Below are positions 1-8,500 of a DNA stretch of 64,000 bases, in pieces (the stretch's first letter is position 1; the number at the start of each line of letters is the position of its first letter). The notes under the pieces were generated by a model that saw nothing but the letters and a program-made list of their open reading frames with translations, made no database searches and was not told where the DNA came from. The stretch is taken from assembly GCA_007695225.1 (NCBI GenBank), contig REED01000119.1, forward strand, positions 1 to 64,000, in the 5' to 3' direction. The stretch comes from Gemmatimonadales bacterium. GTDB lineage: Bacteria; Gemmatimonadota; Gemmatimonadetes; Longimicrobiales; Gaopeijiaceae. Made by a program: the position numbers and the translations under genes.

Positions 1-841
1 CCTCCTCGGCGGCGAGCCCCTGGGACTCCAGGATGGCCTGGAGGGCGATGTCCCACGGCTGGTCCCGGATCTCTGCGCTCACGTTCCCGGTGATGCCCGC
101 TCCGGGAATGATGGAGCGACCGGAGAACTCGGAGAAGGTGAAGAGGACCTCTCGAAGGGGCGTCTCGGAGAAGGAGACGGTGATCCGACGGGAAAGGTCA
201 TCGGAACGAACCCCCGCCCAGGAAGGCGCCCGGGAACGACCCACGGGGTCGCCTGCGGCCGCCACCGCCCCCGCATTCCCGTTCCCAGGGCCGAAATTGG
301 GGGCAGGCGCGGAAGCTTCGGCCCGCCAGGGCTCGAACCGGTCCCAGAGATTCTCCAGGGAGATCCGCACGTAACCCGGACCGGAAAGGACGGCGTACCC
401 CACCAGTGCCTCCATCTCCAGCGTCACGCGGACCACGTCCTCGCCCACATGGGTAGCCCGGATCTCCCGGATTCCTCCCCGGTCCAGGGCGCGAAATGCC
501 TCAGCGGCTAACTCCGAGCGGGCGCCCAGGAGGTCCACCACGATCCGGTCCGGACCCTCCATGGTGAAGTCCCGGGTCTCCACCTCACCCTCGAGCCCCA
601 GGACCACCTCCGTCCGGTCTCCAGCCGGTATGATCTCGAGTCCCGTGAGGAAGCCGGAACGAGCCGCCACCTCCGCTGCCGGCGCCGCCCCCTCGAACGC
701 TGCGACCGCTGCCACCGCCGCGGGGGCGGGCCCCACCGTGGGGCCTGACCCCGGGTCCATGACCTCTGGAGACGCTGGCGAGATCCCGGAGAGACCCACG
801 CCCACCAGCAGCGAGGTCCAGAACACCATATGTGGGGTCAT
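1..841 (-). CDS. pilQ: Type IV pilus secretin PilQ, N-terminal part (runs off left edge)
   Basis: This gene is absent from the ORF track because it is open at the window edge. I translated it directly. It begins at an ATG that overlaps the stop of pilP in an ATGA, and stays open to base 1 (about 280 residues). The start MTPHMVFWTSLLVGVGLSG looks like a signal peptide. Residues about 65-165 form an AMIN-type peptidoglycan-binding domain (GLEIIPAGDRTEVVLGL, then PDRIVVDLLGA). Residues about 215-280 look like a secretin/TonB short N-terminal (STN) domain (ITVSFSETPLREVLFTFSEF). PilQ is the outer-membrane channel through which the pilus leaves the cell. The secretin domain itself lies outside the window. 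Position last in pilMNOPQ supports the call. Confidence 0.93.
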   Translation of the reverse strand, partial: MTPHMVFWTSLLVGVGLSGISPASPEVMDPGSGPTVGPAPAAVAAVAAFEGAAPAAEVAARSGFLTGLEIIPAGDRTEVVLGLEGEVETRDFTMEGPDRIVVDLLGARSELAAEAFRALDRGGIREIRATHVGEDVVRVTLEMEALVGYAVLSGPGYVRISLENLWDRFEPWRAEASAPAPNFGPGNGNAGAVAAAGDPVGRSRAPSWAGVRSDDLSRRITVSFSETPLREVLFTFSEFSGRSIIPGAGITGNVSAEIRDQPWDIALQAILESQGLAAEE

Positions 842-1473
842 GCCGAACCTCCGTTCCACCCGTTCCCGTCGGAGGCCCCGATCGTGTCCGGGGCCGCTCC
901 GCCGCCCCCGCCGCCGCCCGGAGGCGGTGCGGGCGTATCCTCTTCCGGTTGCTCCATCCCTGCGGGATCGTCCTGCTCACCCTGGGCCTCGGGCGCGGTG
1001 CGCCGCAACTCCAGGACCCGGGACTCCCTCACTCCGAATTCGTCCACCTCCACCACGATCTCCCGCTGCCGGATGGCCAGCACCCGCATGTTCCCCAGGA
1101 CATCCCCTTCCCTGACCCGCCAGTTCCGAGATCCCGCCGCCGCACCCCGGGGTCCCAACAGAGCCACCGATCCTACGCCGTCCGTGGAGAGGATCACCCC
1201 CAGCAGGACCAATCCCTCGAAGCGGGGCCCCGCGTCGTCCCCGGTGAGGGGACGGAAGGGGTTCCGCCGCTGGAAGGTGGGATACTCGAACACCTCCCGC
1301 TCGAAGATGAGCTCCACGGTGTCGGTCCGGGCGCCCGCGCCTCCGGGTGGGGGCTGCTGGGCTTCGGCGTCAGATGCCGTCATCAGTAGTAACAGGAATC
1401 CCGCGGCCGTCGCCGCCGTGGTCCAGGCCAGGAATCGGACCGGTCGCCAGGACACCACGGTGCCGGAGATCAT
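838..1473 (-). CDS. pilP: Type IV pilus inner-membrane lipoprotein-like alignment protein PilP
   Basis: PilP links the inner-membrane PilMNO platform to the PilQ secretin across the periplasm. The 211-residue product has one N-terminal membrane segment (about residues 11-33). It then has a periplasmic domain with the family signature RRNPFRPL and a small beta domain (EGLVLLGVILSTDGVGSVALL). The C-terminus is an unusual Pro/Gly-rich tail with a run of seven glycines. I see no lipobox cysteine, so unlike the enterobacterial and Pseudomonas proteins it is probably held by its membrane helix. The gene overlaps pilO upstream and pilQ downstream by 4 bases each, so translation is coupled. Confidence 0.88.
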   Translation of the reverse strand: MISGTVVSWRPVRFLAWTTAATAAGFLLLLMTASDAEAQQPPPGGAGARTDTVELIFEREVFEYPTFQRRNPFRPLTGDDAGPRFEGLVLLGVILSTDGVGSVALLGPRGAAAGSRNWRVREGDVLGNMRVLAIRQREIVVEVDEFGVRESRVLELRRTAPEAQGEQDDPAGMEQPEEDTPAPPPGGGGGGGAAPDTIGASDGNGWNGGSA

Positions 1474-2084
1474 CGATTCCCTGCCGAGTCAAGCGAGCCG
1501 TCGGCGAGTGGGTCCGGCGTCCGGGGGGAAAGATAGGTCTCCAGCCGGAAACGGGCCCGGACCGGAGACGTCATCTCCTGACCCGATTGGCCCGTGAAGG
1601 GCTCCATCTCCAGGTCCCGGGGAGTCATGATCCGGGGAAGGGAGGCGACGATGGCGAGGAAACGTCCCACGTCGTGATACTCACCGATCACGTCCATCTC
1701 ATAGGAATCCCGGGTGTAGAATTCCCCCTCCATGGGAGGCTCGGGGCGAAGGCCGCCCAACTCGACCCCCGTGCGGAGCGCCTCCGACGAGATGGTACGA
1801 AGGAGGGTGGGGACCTCCCCGGTGGCCGGGATGAGCTCCTCCAGCCGTCCCAGGTGTCGCTCATAGACGGCAAGCCGTTCCTCCAGGTCCGAGACGCCCC
1901 GTGCCGACAGCACCTGGGCCCGTCGGTTCGAGTCATCGAGGGTCTGGAGCCGGACTTCCATGGCGCTAATCACTTCCGCACGAGGCGCGTACCAGTACTC
2001 GAAGAAGGCGTAGCCGGCGGCGATCGCCAGGATCCCCACCAGGAGGGCGGCTTGTCTGGGTCGTTCCGTGGGCAGGAGCGCCAT
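1470..2084 (-). CDS. pilO: Type IV pilus inner-membrane platform protein PilO
   Basis: PilO forms a heterodimer with PilN in the inner membrane and aligns the pilus machine. I chose the internal ATG (MALLPTERPRQ) instead of the longer ORF start because it lies 3 bases after the pilN stop; the extra 27 residues of the long ORF overlap pilN. The 204-residue product has a short cytoplasmic tail, one membrane helix (ALLVGILAIAAGYAFFEYWY), a coiled-coil stretch around residues 30-80, and a periplasmic ferredoxin-like domain (YHDVGRFLAIVASLPRIM), as expected for PilO. Confidence 0.9.
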   Translation of the reverse strand: MALLPTERPRQAALLVGILAIAAGYAFFEYWYAPRAEVISAMEVRLQTLDDSNRRAQVLSARGVSDLEERLAVYERHLGRLEELIPATGEVPTLLRTISSEALRTGVELGGLRPEPPMEGEFYTRDSYEMDVIGEYHDVGRFLAIVASLPRIMTPRDLEMEPFTGQSGQEMTSPVRARFRLETYLSPRTPDPLADGSLDSAGNR

Positions 2085-2086
2085 GG

Positions 2087-2842
2087 TCAGTGATCCTCCT
2101 GGTCCGCTGCAGGCCCGGACGAACCCCCGGAGCCCGGGCCGACGACGTCGTCCTGGGATTCCCACCTCTCCGCGCCTGGAATGGCCACCGAGGGCCCGAA
2201 GAGCGGGACCCGGTCCACGATGCCCGGAGGAGGGTCCTGGTATCGCGCTTCCAGAAGGAAACTGTAGATCCGGCGCTGGACCCCCGGGGATACCGTGAGC
2301 AGCACCGCGTCCACCTGGATGAGCCGCACCTCACGGAGGAAGGGCGAGGCCTCCAGGGACTCCATGAAGCTGGTGAGAGCGAAGTAGGTAGCGGAACGGC
2401 CCTCGAGCTGGAACGTGGGATGCGTCCCGGACACCACCTGCTGCAGACGGGTGATCCAGGTGAAATCCGGAACCGCCCGGCCCACTTCGTCCATGATGTG
2501 GGACCAGGTGTAGCGGGTTTCGTCGATCTCCTGGAGCACAGCCACCCGCTGGGCGATGGAATCCCGCTGCGCCAGGAGCCGCTCCGAACGGGCAATCACC
2601 TCCGCGAACCGGATGGAGTCCCGCTGCGCGACCTCGATGGCGACTTCCAGCTCCTCTGCCTCTCCAGCCACCCTGAAGAAGAGGAACGCGATGAGCCCCA
2701 GGGACATCAGACAGAGGGCACCGGCCGTCAACGCCCATCGATCCCTGGGAAACCCTGGAATCGCGGGAAGCCTAGGGGCGGAGACCCCGCGGCGGGGCGC
2801 TTTCCGCTTCCCTTTGCCAGGAAGGAGGTTGACTTCGATCAC
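2087..2842 (-). CDS. pilN: Type IV pilus inner-membrane platform protein PilN
   Basis: The product opens with the PilN signature MIEVNLLPG, which is the segment that binds PilM. It is followed by a basic stretch and one membrane helix (ALTAGALCLMSLGLIAFLFF). A coiled coil (residues about 65-120) and a periplasmic domain follow. At 251 residues it is somewhat longer than typical PilN (about 190-220), with a Gly/Ser-rich C-terminal tail. It sits between pilM and pilO in the standard order. Confidence 0.92.
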   Translation of the reverse strand: MIEVNLLPGKGKRKAPRRGVSAPRLPAIPGFPRDRWALTAGALCLMSLGLIAFLFFRVAGEAEELEVAIEVAQRDSIRFAEVIARSERLLAQRDSIAQRVAVLQEIDETRYTWSHIMDEVGRAVPDFTWITRLQQVVSGTHPTFQLEGRSATYFALTSFMESLEASPFLREVRLIQVDAVLLTVSPGVQRRIYSFLLEARYQDPPPGIVDRVPLFGPSVAIPGAERWESQDDVVGPGSGGSSGPAADQEDH

Positions 2843-2888
2843 CAGCTCGTCTCCAGGCGTCGGGTGCCGCGCAGATCACCGTACCCGA

Positions 2889-3932
2889 TCATGGTTTCCT
2901 CAGCGCAAGACCGAGGGGGAGGAGGAGCATGACCCCCGCCTCCTCCAGGTCCGGCGACTGGAAGGCGTCCGGCGCCACCGGGATCCGCTGGAAGGGGTTC
3001 ACCAGGCGTACCTCCGCGGAGAGGCGCTCGGCCAGGGCCTCCGGGAGCCCCCGGATTCGGGCCGCTCCGCCACTCAGGTAGACCGACCCCAAGCTCTCTC
3101 CCATCTGTTGCGCCATCAGAAAGGCGGCCGCACGCTCGACCCCCATGGCCACCTCGTCCGCCCCGGCCTGCACGTACCGCAGGAACTGGGGGTGATTCTC
3201 CCGCCCCTGCAGGACCGCCTCCGCACCTTCCGCCGTCAGTCCCTGCTCCCGCTGAAGGTCCTCCCGGATCCGCCGCGTACCGAAGGGGATGTCCCGCGTC
3301 AGGGTGGGGACTCCGTCCTCCATGATGTTCACGCTCGTCATCTCGTGTCCGACGTTCACCAACGCCACCACGCCCGTCATGGCTTCCGGGTGGTTGCGCT
3401 CGAGGGCATTGTGGAGGGCGAAGGCGTCCACGTCGATGAGGACCGGAGAGAGCGTGGCCTCCTGCATCAGGGAGACGGTGTTGTCCACCAACTCCCTCTT
3501 GGCGGCCACCAGCAGGACTTCCATCTGGAGGCCATCCTCATCCGGGTCCAGGATCTGGAAATCCAGTACGACACTCTTGATGTCGAAGGGAACGTGCTGC
3601 TCAGCCTCCCAACGGATGACTTCCCGGGCGTCGGCCTCCTTCATCCGGTCCATGGAGATCTTCTTCACGATGACGTCATGGCCACCCACGGCCGTAACCA
3701 CGTCCCTGGACCGGATCCCGCTCTCCCCCCAGAGATCACGGATGGTGTCCGCCACCAGGCCCGGATCCATGATCTCCCCTTCCACGATGGCATCGGGGAG
3801 GAGGGCGCGCATGGCGATGCGGACCACCTCGGGCTGATCCCCGGAGTGGTCCACTTCCACCAGCTTCACGAACCCGCTGCCCACATCGAGTCCGACGGTG
3901 TTTTTCGATCGCCCGAAAAGGCCCATTCCCAT
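2889..3932 (-). CDS. pilM: Type IV pilus actin-like ATPase PilM
   Basis: PilM is the cytoplasmic actin-like protein that docks on the PilN N-terminus. The 347-residue product shows the actin/FtsA-fold phosphate-binding loop near its start (VGLDVGSGFVKLVEV), a second phosphate loop (VALVNVGHEMTSVNIM), and the adenosine motif YLSGGAARIRGLPEAL. Two ATGs are possible (MGMGLFGR or MGLFGR); I keep the longer one. It heads pilMNOPQ, and a sigma-70-type promoter lies directly upstream. Confidence 0.93.
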   Translation of the reverse strand: MGMGLFGRSKNTVGLDVGSGFVKLVEVDHSGDQPEVVRIAMRALLPDAIVEGEIMDPGLVADTIRDLWGESGIRSRDVVTAVGGHDVIVKKISMDRMKEADAREVIRWEAEQHVPFDIKSVVLDFQILDPDEDGLQMEVLLVAAKRELVDNTVSLMQEATLSPVLIDVDAFALHNALERNHPEAMTGVVALVNVGHEMTSVNIMEDGVPTLTRDIPFGTRRIREDLQREQGLTAEGAEAVLQGRENHPQFLRYVQAGADEVAMGVERAAAFLMAQQMGESLGSVYLSGGAARIRGLPEALAERLSAEVRLVNPFQRIPVAPDAFQSPDLEEAGVMLLLPLGLALRKP

Positions 3933-3978
3933 ATCCGGATCCGAGGGGGAAACAAATTTTTCCCGCCTGACCAGGAGT

Positions 3979-4008
3979 ACCTTATCCTGGCGGACGGAGC
4001 GCTGTCAA
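3979..4008 (-). promoter_or_regulatory. Sigma-70-type promoter of pilMNOPQ
   Basis: On the minus strand a perfect -35 hexamer TTGACA is followed after 18 bases by TAAGGT. This lies about 50 bases upstream of the pilM start and in an A/T-richer patch than its surroundings. It suggests that the pilM operon is transcribed separately from the minor-pilin cluster upstream. Confidence 0.6.
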
Positions 4009-4045
4009 GCGGAAAACGACTCCGTCTCCCACCCGGGAAGCAGGG

Positions 4046-5308
4046 TCAGAAGGAGCCAGCCGAGAGGTCCGCCCAGCCCCGCGTCGCGATGGGGTTCAGG
4101 GGAAGGCCCCCCGATGCCCCGGAGATCGCCCTAGAGAGCGCGCATGACGAATAGGTGATGAGGGCATTCCCCGAGATCAACTGTTCGTCGTTGCTCGACT
4201 CGATCTCCGCCCCTTCGCTGGTGACCGACCCGAAGATACCGGTGCCCCCGTTGTTCGTGAAGCGCCCCTTCACGTACATGGGACCGGCCCAGTTGAAATT
4301 TCCGTTCAGGTGGAGGTTTCCCTCCACCAGGAGGATCCCCTGCCCGGAGGAGTTGGCGTTGATCTGGAATCGGTCGTGGCCCTCGGGCACGATTACGTGG
4401 ATGATGGGAAAGTGGTCCTTGCACGCTTCGGCGGCGGTGCTGTTGATTCCGGGTCCCGAGGACCGGGGCGCCCCCCAGTTCAGAGGGTCCCCGGTATTGC
4501 ATTCCCCACCCGAAAGCGAAGGCTCGATCTTGTGGGGACCCGAGGCCGTGATGGTCTTGTCGGCCAGGGAGGTTAGGCGCTCCCAGGTCTCCGCACTGAA
4601 CACCTCCATCTGCTCGTCGACGAGGGCGTCGTCCCGCCCCACCGGGTCCACCCCCGACGGCGCAAAGGTCTTGCTGTTCCCGCCCAGGCTCACCGTGGCG
4701 TCCTCATTGACGAGGAGGGCCGGGCGCCCCCCGGAGGCAGGAGGGCAGCTATTGGCTCCCTGGTTCATGAACCAGCCGCTTCCCCCTCCATTGGTGTCCC
4801 GCCCGTCCACGGTGGAGTTCCCGCTCATGGCCATCTGGTCCTGGGTCGTCACCGCAGCCTGGGACTGGGCGAGGTCCAGGGTCCCCCCGCGGGCGAGTTG
4901 GCTCAGGGTGCGGCTGGCGCCGGCCAGCCGTCCGCCCTGGGTGATCCGGCCGGTGCTCTCGATGAGGTAGAGGAGATCATCCACCCGGGTGATGGTGACG
5001 TCCCATTCGCCGTCCCCCTGCTGGACCTGACAGTCAGCGCAGGCCGAGGTCTCCTCCCAGACGGCGAGGCCGGCTTGGGCCGGGATCCAACCCGCCAGGA
5101 CCTCGTTCAGCCCCGACTCCGCCAGGTAGAAGGCCTGGGTGGCTCGCTCGGTGGACTGCCCGATGCGGGCTTCCTGGCCGGCCAGGAAGAACCCGCCCGT
5201 GATCAGCACGGCCACCACCATCAGCGCCAGGATGGCGGCGGGGAGCGCAAATCCCTGCCGGCGGCGGATCGGCCCGAACGCATCGCTGGGTTTTTCTTGA
5301 CTCCTCAT
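4046..5308 (-). CDS. pilX: PilX/GspK-like minor pilin with large passenger domain
   Basis: The 420-residue product has a basic leader ending in RRQG, then FALPAAILALMVVAVLITGG as the pilin-type hydrophobic helix. As in PilX and GspK proteins, the usual Glu at position 5 of the mature pilin is missing (Pro here). The rest is an exported domain rich in Gly, Ser and Asn, with paired cysteines (CADCQ) and a beta-repeat look (about residues 300-390). It is the last gene of the first minor-pilin set (H-I-J-K order), which probably primes pilus assembly. The specific role of the large domain is unknown; adhesion is possible. Confidence 0.75.
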   Translation of the reverse strand: MRSQEKPSDAFGPIRRRQGFALPAAILALMVVAVLITGGFFLAGQEARIGQSTERATQAFYLAESGLNEVLAGWIPAQAGLAVWEETSACADCQVQQGDGEWDVTITRVDDLLYLIESTGRITQGGRLAGASRTLSQLARGGTLDLAQSQAAVTTQDQMAMSGNSTVDGRDTNGGGSGWFMNQGANSCPPASGGRPALLVNEDATVSLGGNSKTFAPSGVDPVGRDDALVDEQMEVFSAETWERLTSLADKTITASGPHKIEPSLSGGECNTGDPLNWGAPRSSGPGINSTAAEACKDHFPIIHVIVPEGHDRFQINANSSGQGILLVEGNLHLNGNFNWAGPMYVKGRFTNNGGTGIFGSVTSEGAEIESSNDEQLISGNALITYSSCALSRAISGASGGLPLNPIATRGWADLSAGSF

Positions 5309-5441
5309 GGTCCTTCCTCCACTGCGTGTTCGTGCGTTGATTTCCGGTCCGCCGCCCCACCCTCCCCGCCCATTCCTCCGGACCTGTGCCCCGGTTCATT
5401 CCCCGGTCCATTCCGCCGGTGAATCCTTCCGATGCATCCCT

Positions 5442-6314
5442 TCAGTTCCGCATCTGGACCACCACCGAGAGGGAATCCTGGACCTGCTGTCCCGTCGGGC
5501 CCCGGGCTCCGGAAAGGGTCTGGACCGTGATCCGGACGGATCGTACATCGGCGGGAACCGCCGTGGCCGCCCCCGCGCCGTCCAGGAACTCGAACACGAC
5601 GCCGCCCGTGGGCCGGACTGGTCCCACCATGGGTACGGCAACGTCCACGGCCTGTCCGTCTCCATCCAGCTCGGTCCGTCCCAGGTAGGTGAGGCCGTCC
5701 TGGGCCTGCATCGTCCCGTACTCGAACACTTCGAAGCTCCGGAGGAGGGCCCCCGACCGGACGGCCGCCAATGCGGGCGAAGGCGAGAGGTTCTGCAACC
5801 GGACCACCTGGGCGGGGCGTTGCGGCTCCCCCTGGGCAGCCCCCACCGGACAGATGTCCGTGTCCTGGATCGAGGCAATGGTCCCCTGGGCCCAAACGTC
5901 GTCTGCAGGCGTCTCGGGTGCACCTTCCACGAAAAGGAAGACGTGTTCGCCCGCGGAGAAATCCCGGCCCAGCGGAGCCACCGTCAGATCGGTGCCGTCC
6001 CAATCGCACCCGAGTCCGGCCGCACGGTAGGCCCGGAAGCTTACCCGATCCGCCTCCATGGCCAGGAGATCTCCCCCCGCGGGAGAGACCTGCCGCAGTT
6101 CGGCGACCATCAGGTCGAGTCCGAACCGGACCGTCTGCTGCCCCTGGATCTGCTGCTGCTGGACGGTATAGACCTGCTGGTTGGAGATCAGGACCTGGAA
6201 GATCGAGATCATGAGGACCGAGGCCACCACCACCGACACCAGGAGCTCCACGAGGGTGAAGCCCCGCCGGTCCAGGATCTCTCCGCGGTGGAGCCCGCGC
6301 CTGGGCCCGTTCAT
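5442..6314 (-). CDS. pilW: PilW/GspJ-like minor pilin
   Basis: A prepilin leader ends in DRRG, followed by FTLVELLVSVVVASVLMISI, the standard class III pilin helix with Glu5. The 290-residue length and the Gln-rich stretch after the helix (VYTVQQQQIQGQQTVRFGLD) are typical of PilW proteins. The start overlaps the end of pilV by 4 bases. The C-terminal part carries two cysteines (GCDW and ICPV). Confidence 0.85.
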   Translation of the reverse strand: MNGPRRGLHRGEILDRRGFTLVELLVSVVVASVLMISIFQVLISNQQVYTVQQQQIQGQQTVRFGLDLMVAELRQVSPAGGDLLAMEADRVSFRAYRAAGLGCDWDGTDLTVAPLGRDFSAGEHVFLFVEGAPETPADDVWAQGTIASIQDTDICPVGAAQGEPQRPAQVVRLQNLSPSPALAAVRSGALLRSFEVFEYGTMQAQDGLTYLGRTELDGDGQAVDVAVPMVGPVRPTGGVVFEFLDGAGAATAVPADVRSVRITVQTLSGARGPTGQQVQDSLSVVVQMRN

Positions 6315-6697
6315 CGTCGAAGCACCCGGTACTGGACGGTATCGGCCACCGTCGTGGAGATGAGCGGCTGCCCGCCGGAGACCCTCACGACACCAGGGCC
6401 GGTCACCACCACCTGCATGAGTCGGGACCGACTGTCGCCTTCGATCTCGGACCAGGAGAGGGTAAACGGGCCATCGTCCACCTCGCCCGAGGTGATCTGG
6501 GTGAAGGGCGTCGCCTTCATTTGCTCAATTGCGGTCTGCAGAGCTGCGGAACGTGCCGTCTCGATTCGCGCCCTCTCCACCGAGCCGATCATCCACCCGG
6601 TGCCTGCCGCCAGCCCAAGAAGCCCCACGGTGAGGACGAGCATCGCCACCACCACCTCCACCAGTGAGAGCCCGGCCCGTCCACTTGGTATACTCAT
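6311..6697 (-). CDS. pilV: PilV/GspI-like minor pilin
   Basis: This 128-residue protein has a short leader ending in GRAG and the helix LSLVEVVVAMLVLTVGLLGL, including Glu5. Size and order (after a FimT/GspH-type gene, before pilW) match PilV/GspI. Its ATG lies one base past the stop of the gene upstream, and its own stop overlaps the pilW start. Confidence 0.85.
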   Translation of the reverse strand: MSIPSGRAGLSLVEVVVAMLVLTVGLLGLAAGTGWMIGSVERARIETARSAALQTAIEQMKATPFTQITSGEVDDGPFTLSWSEIEGDSRSRLMQVVVTGPGVVRVSGGQPLISTTVADTVQYRVLRR

Positions 6698-6698
6698 A

Positions 6699-7199
6699 TC
6701 AGATCGTCCGGGCCTGGCCGAGCGGGAGGAGGCGAATGGATCGACTCCGGGTCCCCATATCGAAACGAATGGTGGTCTCCGTCGTGACGGCGTTGGCGCA
6801 GCCCAGGTTGGCGACTCCGCGGGGGGTGAAGCAGAGCACCGCGATGCCCTGCCCAGTCACCCGGATGAGGTCCACGGCGAAGGCCTCGCGGAAGTCCATC
6901 TCGTTGAGGATGTCCACCTGTCCGTCCCGGGTTGTCTCGATCCGGACCCGATCCTGAGCCGGATCGATGATGAATCGCACCTCCACCCCTCGCTCCACCG
7001 CGAAAGCCCGGGCCTGCGCATGGAGGCTCAGGAAGTTGTCGTGGGCCGATCGGGTGTTGAGCTGCCCCGCCATCCGTGAGAAGGAGTTCACCACAACCCC
7101 CGCCAGCACCGAGGTGATGACCACCACGATCACCAGCTCCAGGAGGGTGAAGCCTTTCCGGCTCCGAAGAGCCTGCGGAGGAGAATGGAGCATCTTCAT
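6699..7199 (-). CDS. fimT: FimT/GspH-like minor pilin
   Basis: I start at the ATG giving MKMLHSPPQALRSRKG, which provides a 15-residue prepilin leader; the longer track ORF adds over 100 residues of implausible sequence. The helix FTLLELVIVVVITSVLAGVV follows, and a FimT/GspH-like globular domain (DNFLSLHAQARAFAVERGVE) makes up the rest (166 residues). It is the first gene of the first minor-pilin set. A sigma-54-like sequence lies just upstream, although the spacing leaves almost no leader. Confidence 0.82.
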   Translation of the reverse strand: MKMLHSPPQALRSRKGFTLLELVIVVVITSVLAGVVVNSFSRMAGQLNTRSAHDNFLSLHAQARAFAVERGVEVRFIIDPAQDRVRIETTRDGQVDILNEMDFREAFAVDLIRVTGQGIAVLCFTPRGVANLGCANAVTTETTIRFDMGTRSRSIRLLPLGQARTI

Positions 7200-7666
7200 G
7201 CCAGGATGGGGAGCCAGAACTGTGCCACTCCGGCGAGGGGCTCCCGCTGGCGACTTATGGCCCCGATTCAACAATAGTTGGGGCCGATAACGACCTTCCG
7301 TGGACAGAAATCCGAACTCATTTCCGGATTCTGGAACTCTTTTCGCCCGACCAACGCGTCCCAGGGGGCCGAGTGCCCGGCGGTTGCGCCCCGGATGCTG
7401 CCCCCCGGATGCTACCCCAAGGACGCTGTCCCCCGGATGCTGCCCCAAGGATTCCGCGACACGGAACCAGAGCCCCCTTGAGGCTCCTGGATGCCCCTCG
7501 GGCTGCATTCACGCATTTGTTGAGGGAATCTACCCCCGAAGGCCGGAGCGGTGCCAGCGAGGGCCGGATGAAGGTGGCCGGATCAGGGTCCTGGACGGGG
7601 GGCCGCCGGAGGGGCTCGAAGGAGCCCCCTCCGTTGATCCGACGGTCTCCCGGGCGGGGTGCCCGC
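7200..7666. other. Gene-free spacer between the two minor-pilin sets
   Basis: About 470 bases without a credible gene; the track ORFs here are short or overlap real genes. It contains a possible sigma-54-type site at its left end (7213-7227) and a degenerate tandem repeat in the middle (7385-7455). Confidence 0.6.
7385..7455. repeat. Degenerate non-coding tandem repeat
   Basis: The motif CCCCGGATGCTGCCCC recurs three times with small changes, and two of the units continue into CCCCAAGGA. The copies are irregularly spaced (about 14 and 34 bases). Function unknown. Confidence 0.6.
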
Positions 7667-8500
7667 TCAGTGCCGTCCGAGACGCATCCCGCCGGGAACG
7701 GGGAGAGGCGCTGCGAGAAGGGTCTGGGCCAGAATGGCGTGGGACGCCGCCGAATCGGCGAGGAAGCCGCTTTCCCCCTGAAGGAGGAGGGCTCCGTGGG
7801 TCCGGGCCGCACCCTGGAGGGTGACGCCTCCACCCAGGAGGATGTCCCCCCTGGCCAGGATGATCCCCGCAAGGGGACCGTTTCCCGACAACTCCGCCCC
7901 TCCCGGGGCGACGATGGTGATGCCGCCGGCCGGATCAGGGAGCAGGACGCCCCCCGGTGCGTGGACCCGATGACCACTGTCGAGTTGAAGGGCCCCTCCC
8001 TCGTCCGGAAGGAGGATCACATCCTCCATCTCCAGGACACGGAGGTGTGCAAGGAGGTCGTCCAGGGAAAGCGGACCCAGAACCGGCGCGCCCTCCGGAG
8101 ACCGAGCCCACCGACCAGCTGTCCCCCCCGGCTCGGGGTGCCACGCCATCCGGAACCCTCGCCGTGCCCCGGCCATGACCGTGGTGGGGGCCTGGAGGAG
8201 GAGGTACCCTGAGTCCAGGACCGTCACCTCCTCGCCCCGGGCCGGAAGGGGAGCGGCAGGGGGGCTTGCCGCCGCCATGGCTTCCAGGAGCGCCGCGTCC
8301 TGTCGAGCCGCCACGAGCTGGCCCTGGGCCATGACGAAGGCTGAGAACGAGAGGGCCAGGAAGGCCGGCAGCAGAAGGATGGCCAGCGGAAGAATGAATC
8401 CCTCCGGCCTCCGACGAGCGGAGGGCTGTACCCCGGCTTCCTCCCCGTGCGCCAACGCCTCAGGGGAACACCTTCCGGCTACGAGGTCAGGGCGGGTCAT
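7667..8500 (-). CDS. GspK/PilX-like minor pilin of the second set
   Basis: I use the ATG at 8500, which overlaps the upstream stop as ATGA; the longer ORF start lies inside the neighbour. The 277-residue product has a long leader ending in RRPEG, then FILPLAILLLPAFLALSFSA. As in GspK/PilX proteins, Glu5 is absent. The remainder resembles a Gly/Leu-rich beta-repeat region (ARGDILLGGGVTLQGAART). It is the last gene of the second minor-pilin set. Confidence 0.7.
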   Translation of the reverse strand: MTRPDLVAGRCSPEALAHGEEAGVQPSARRRPEGFILPLAILLLPAFLALSFSAFVMAQGQLVAARQDAALLEAMAAASPPAAPLPARGEEVTVLDSGYLLLQAPTTVMAGARRGFRMAWHPEPGGTAGRWARSPEGAPVLGPLSLDDLLAHLRVLEMEDVILLPDEGGALQLDSGHRVHAPGGVLLPDPAGGITIVAPGGAELSGNGPLAGIILARGDILLGGGVTLQGAARTHGALLLQGESGFLADSAASHAILAQTLLAAPLPVPGGMRLGRH

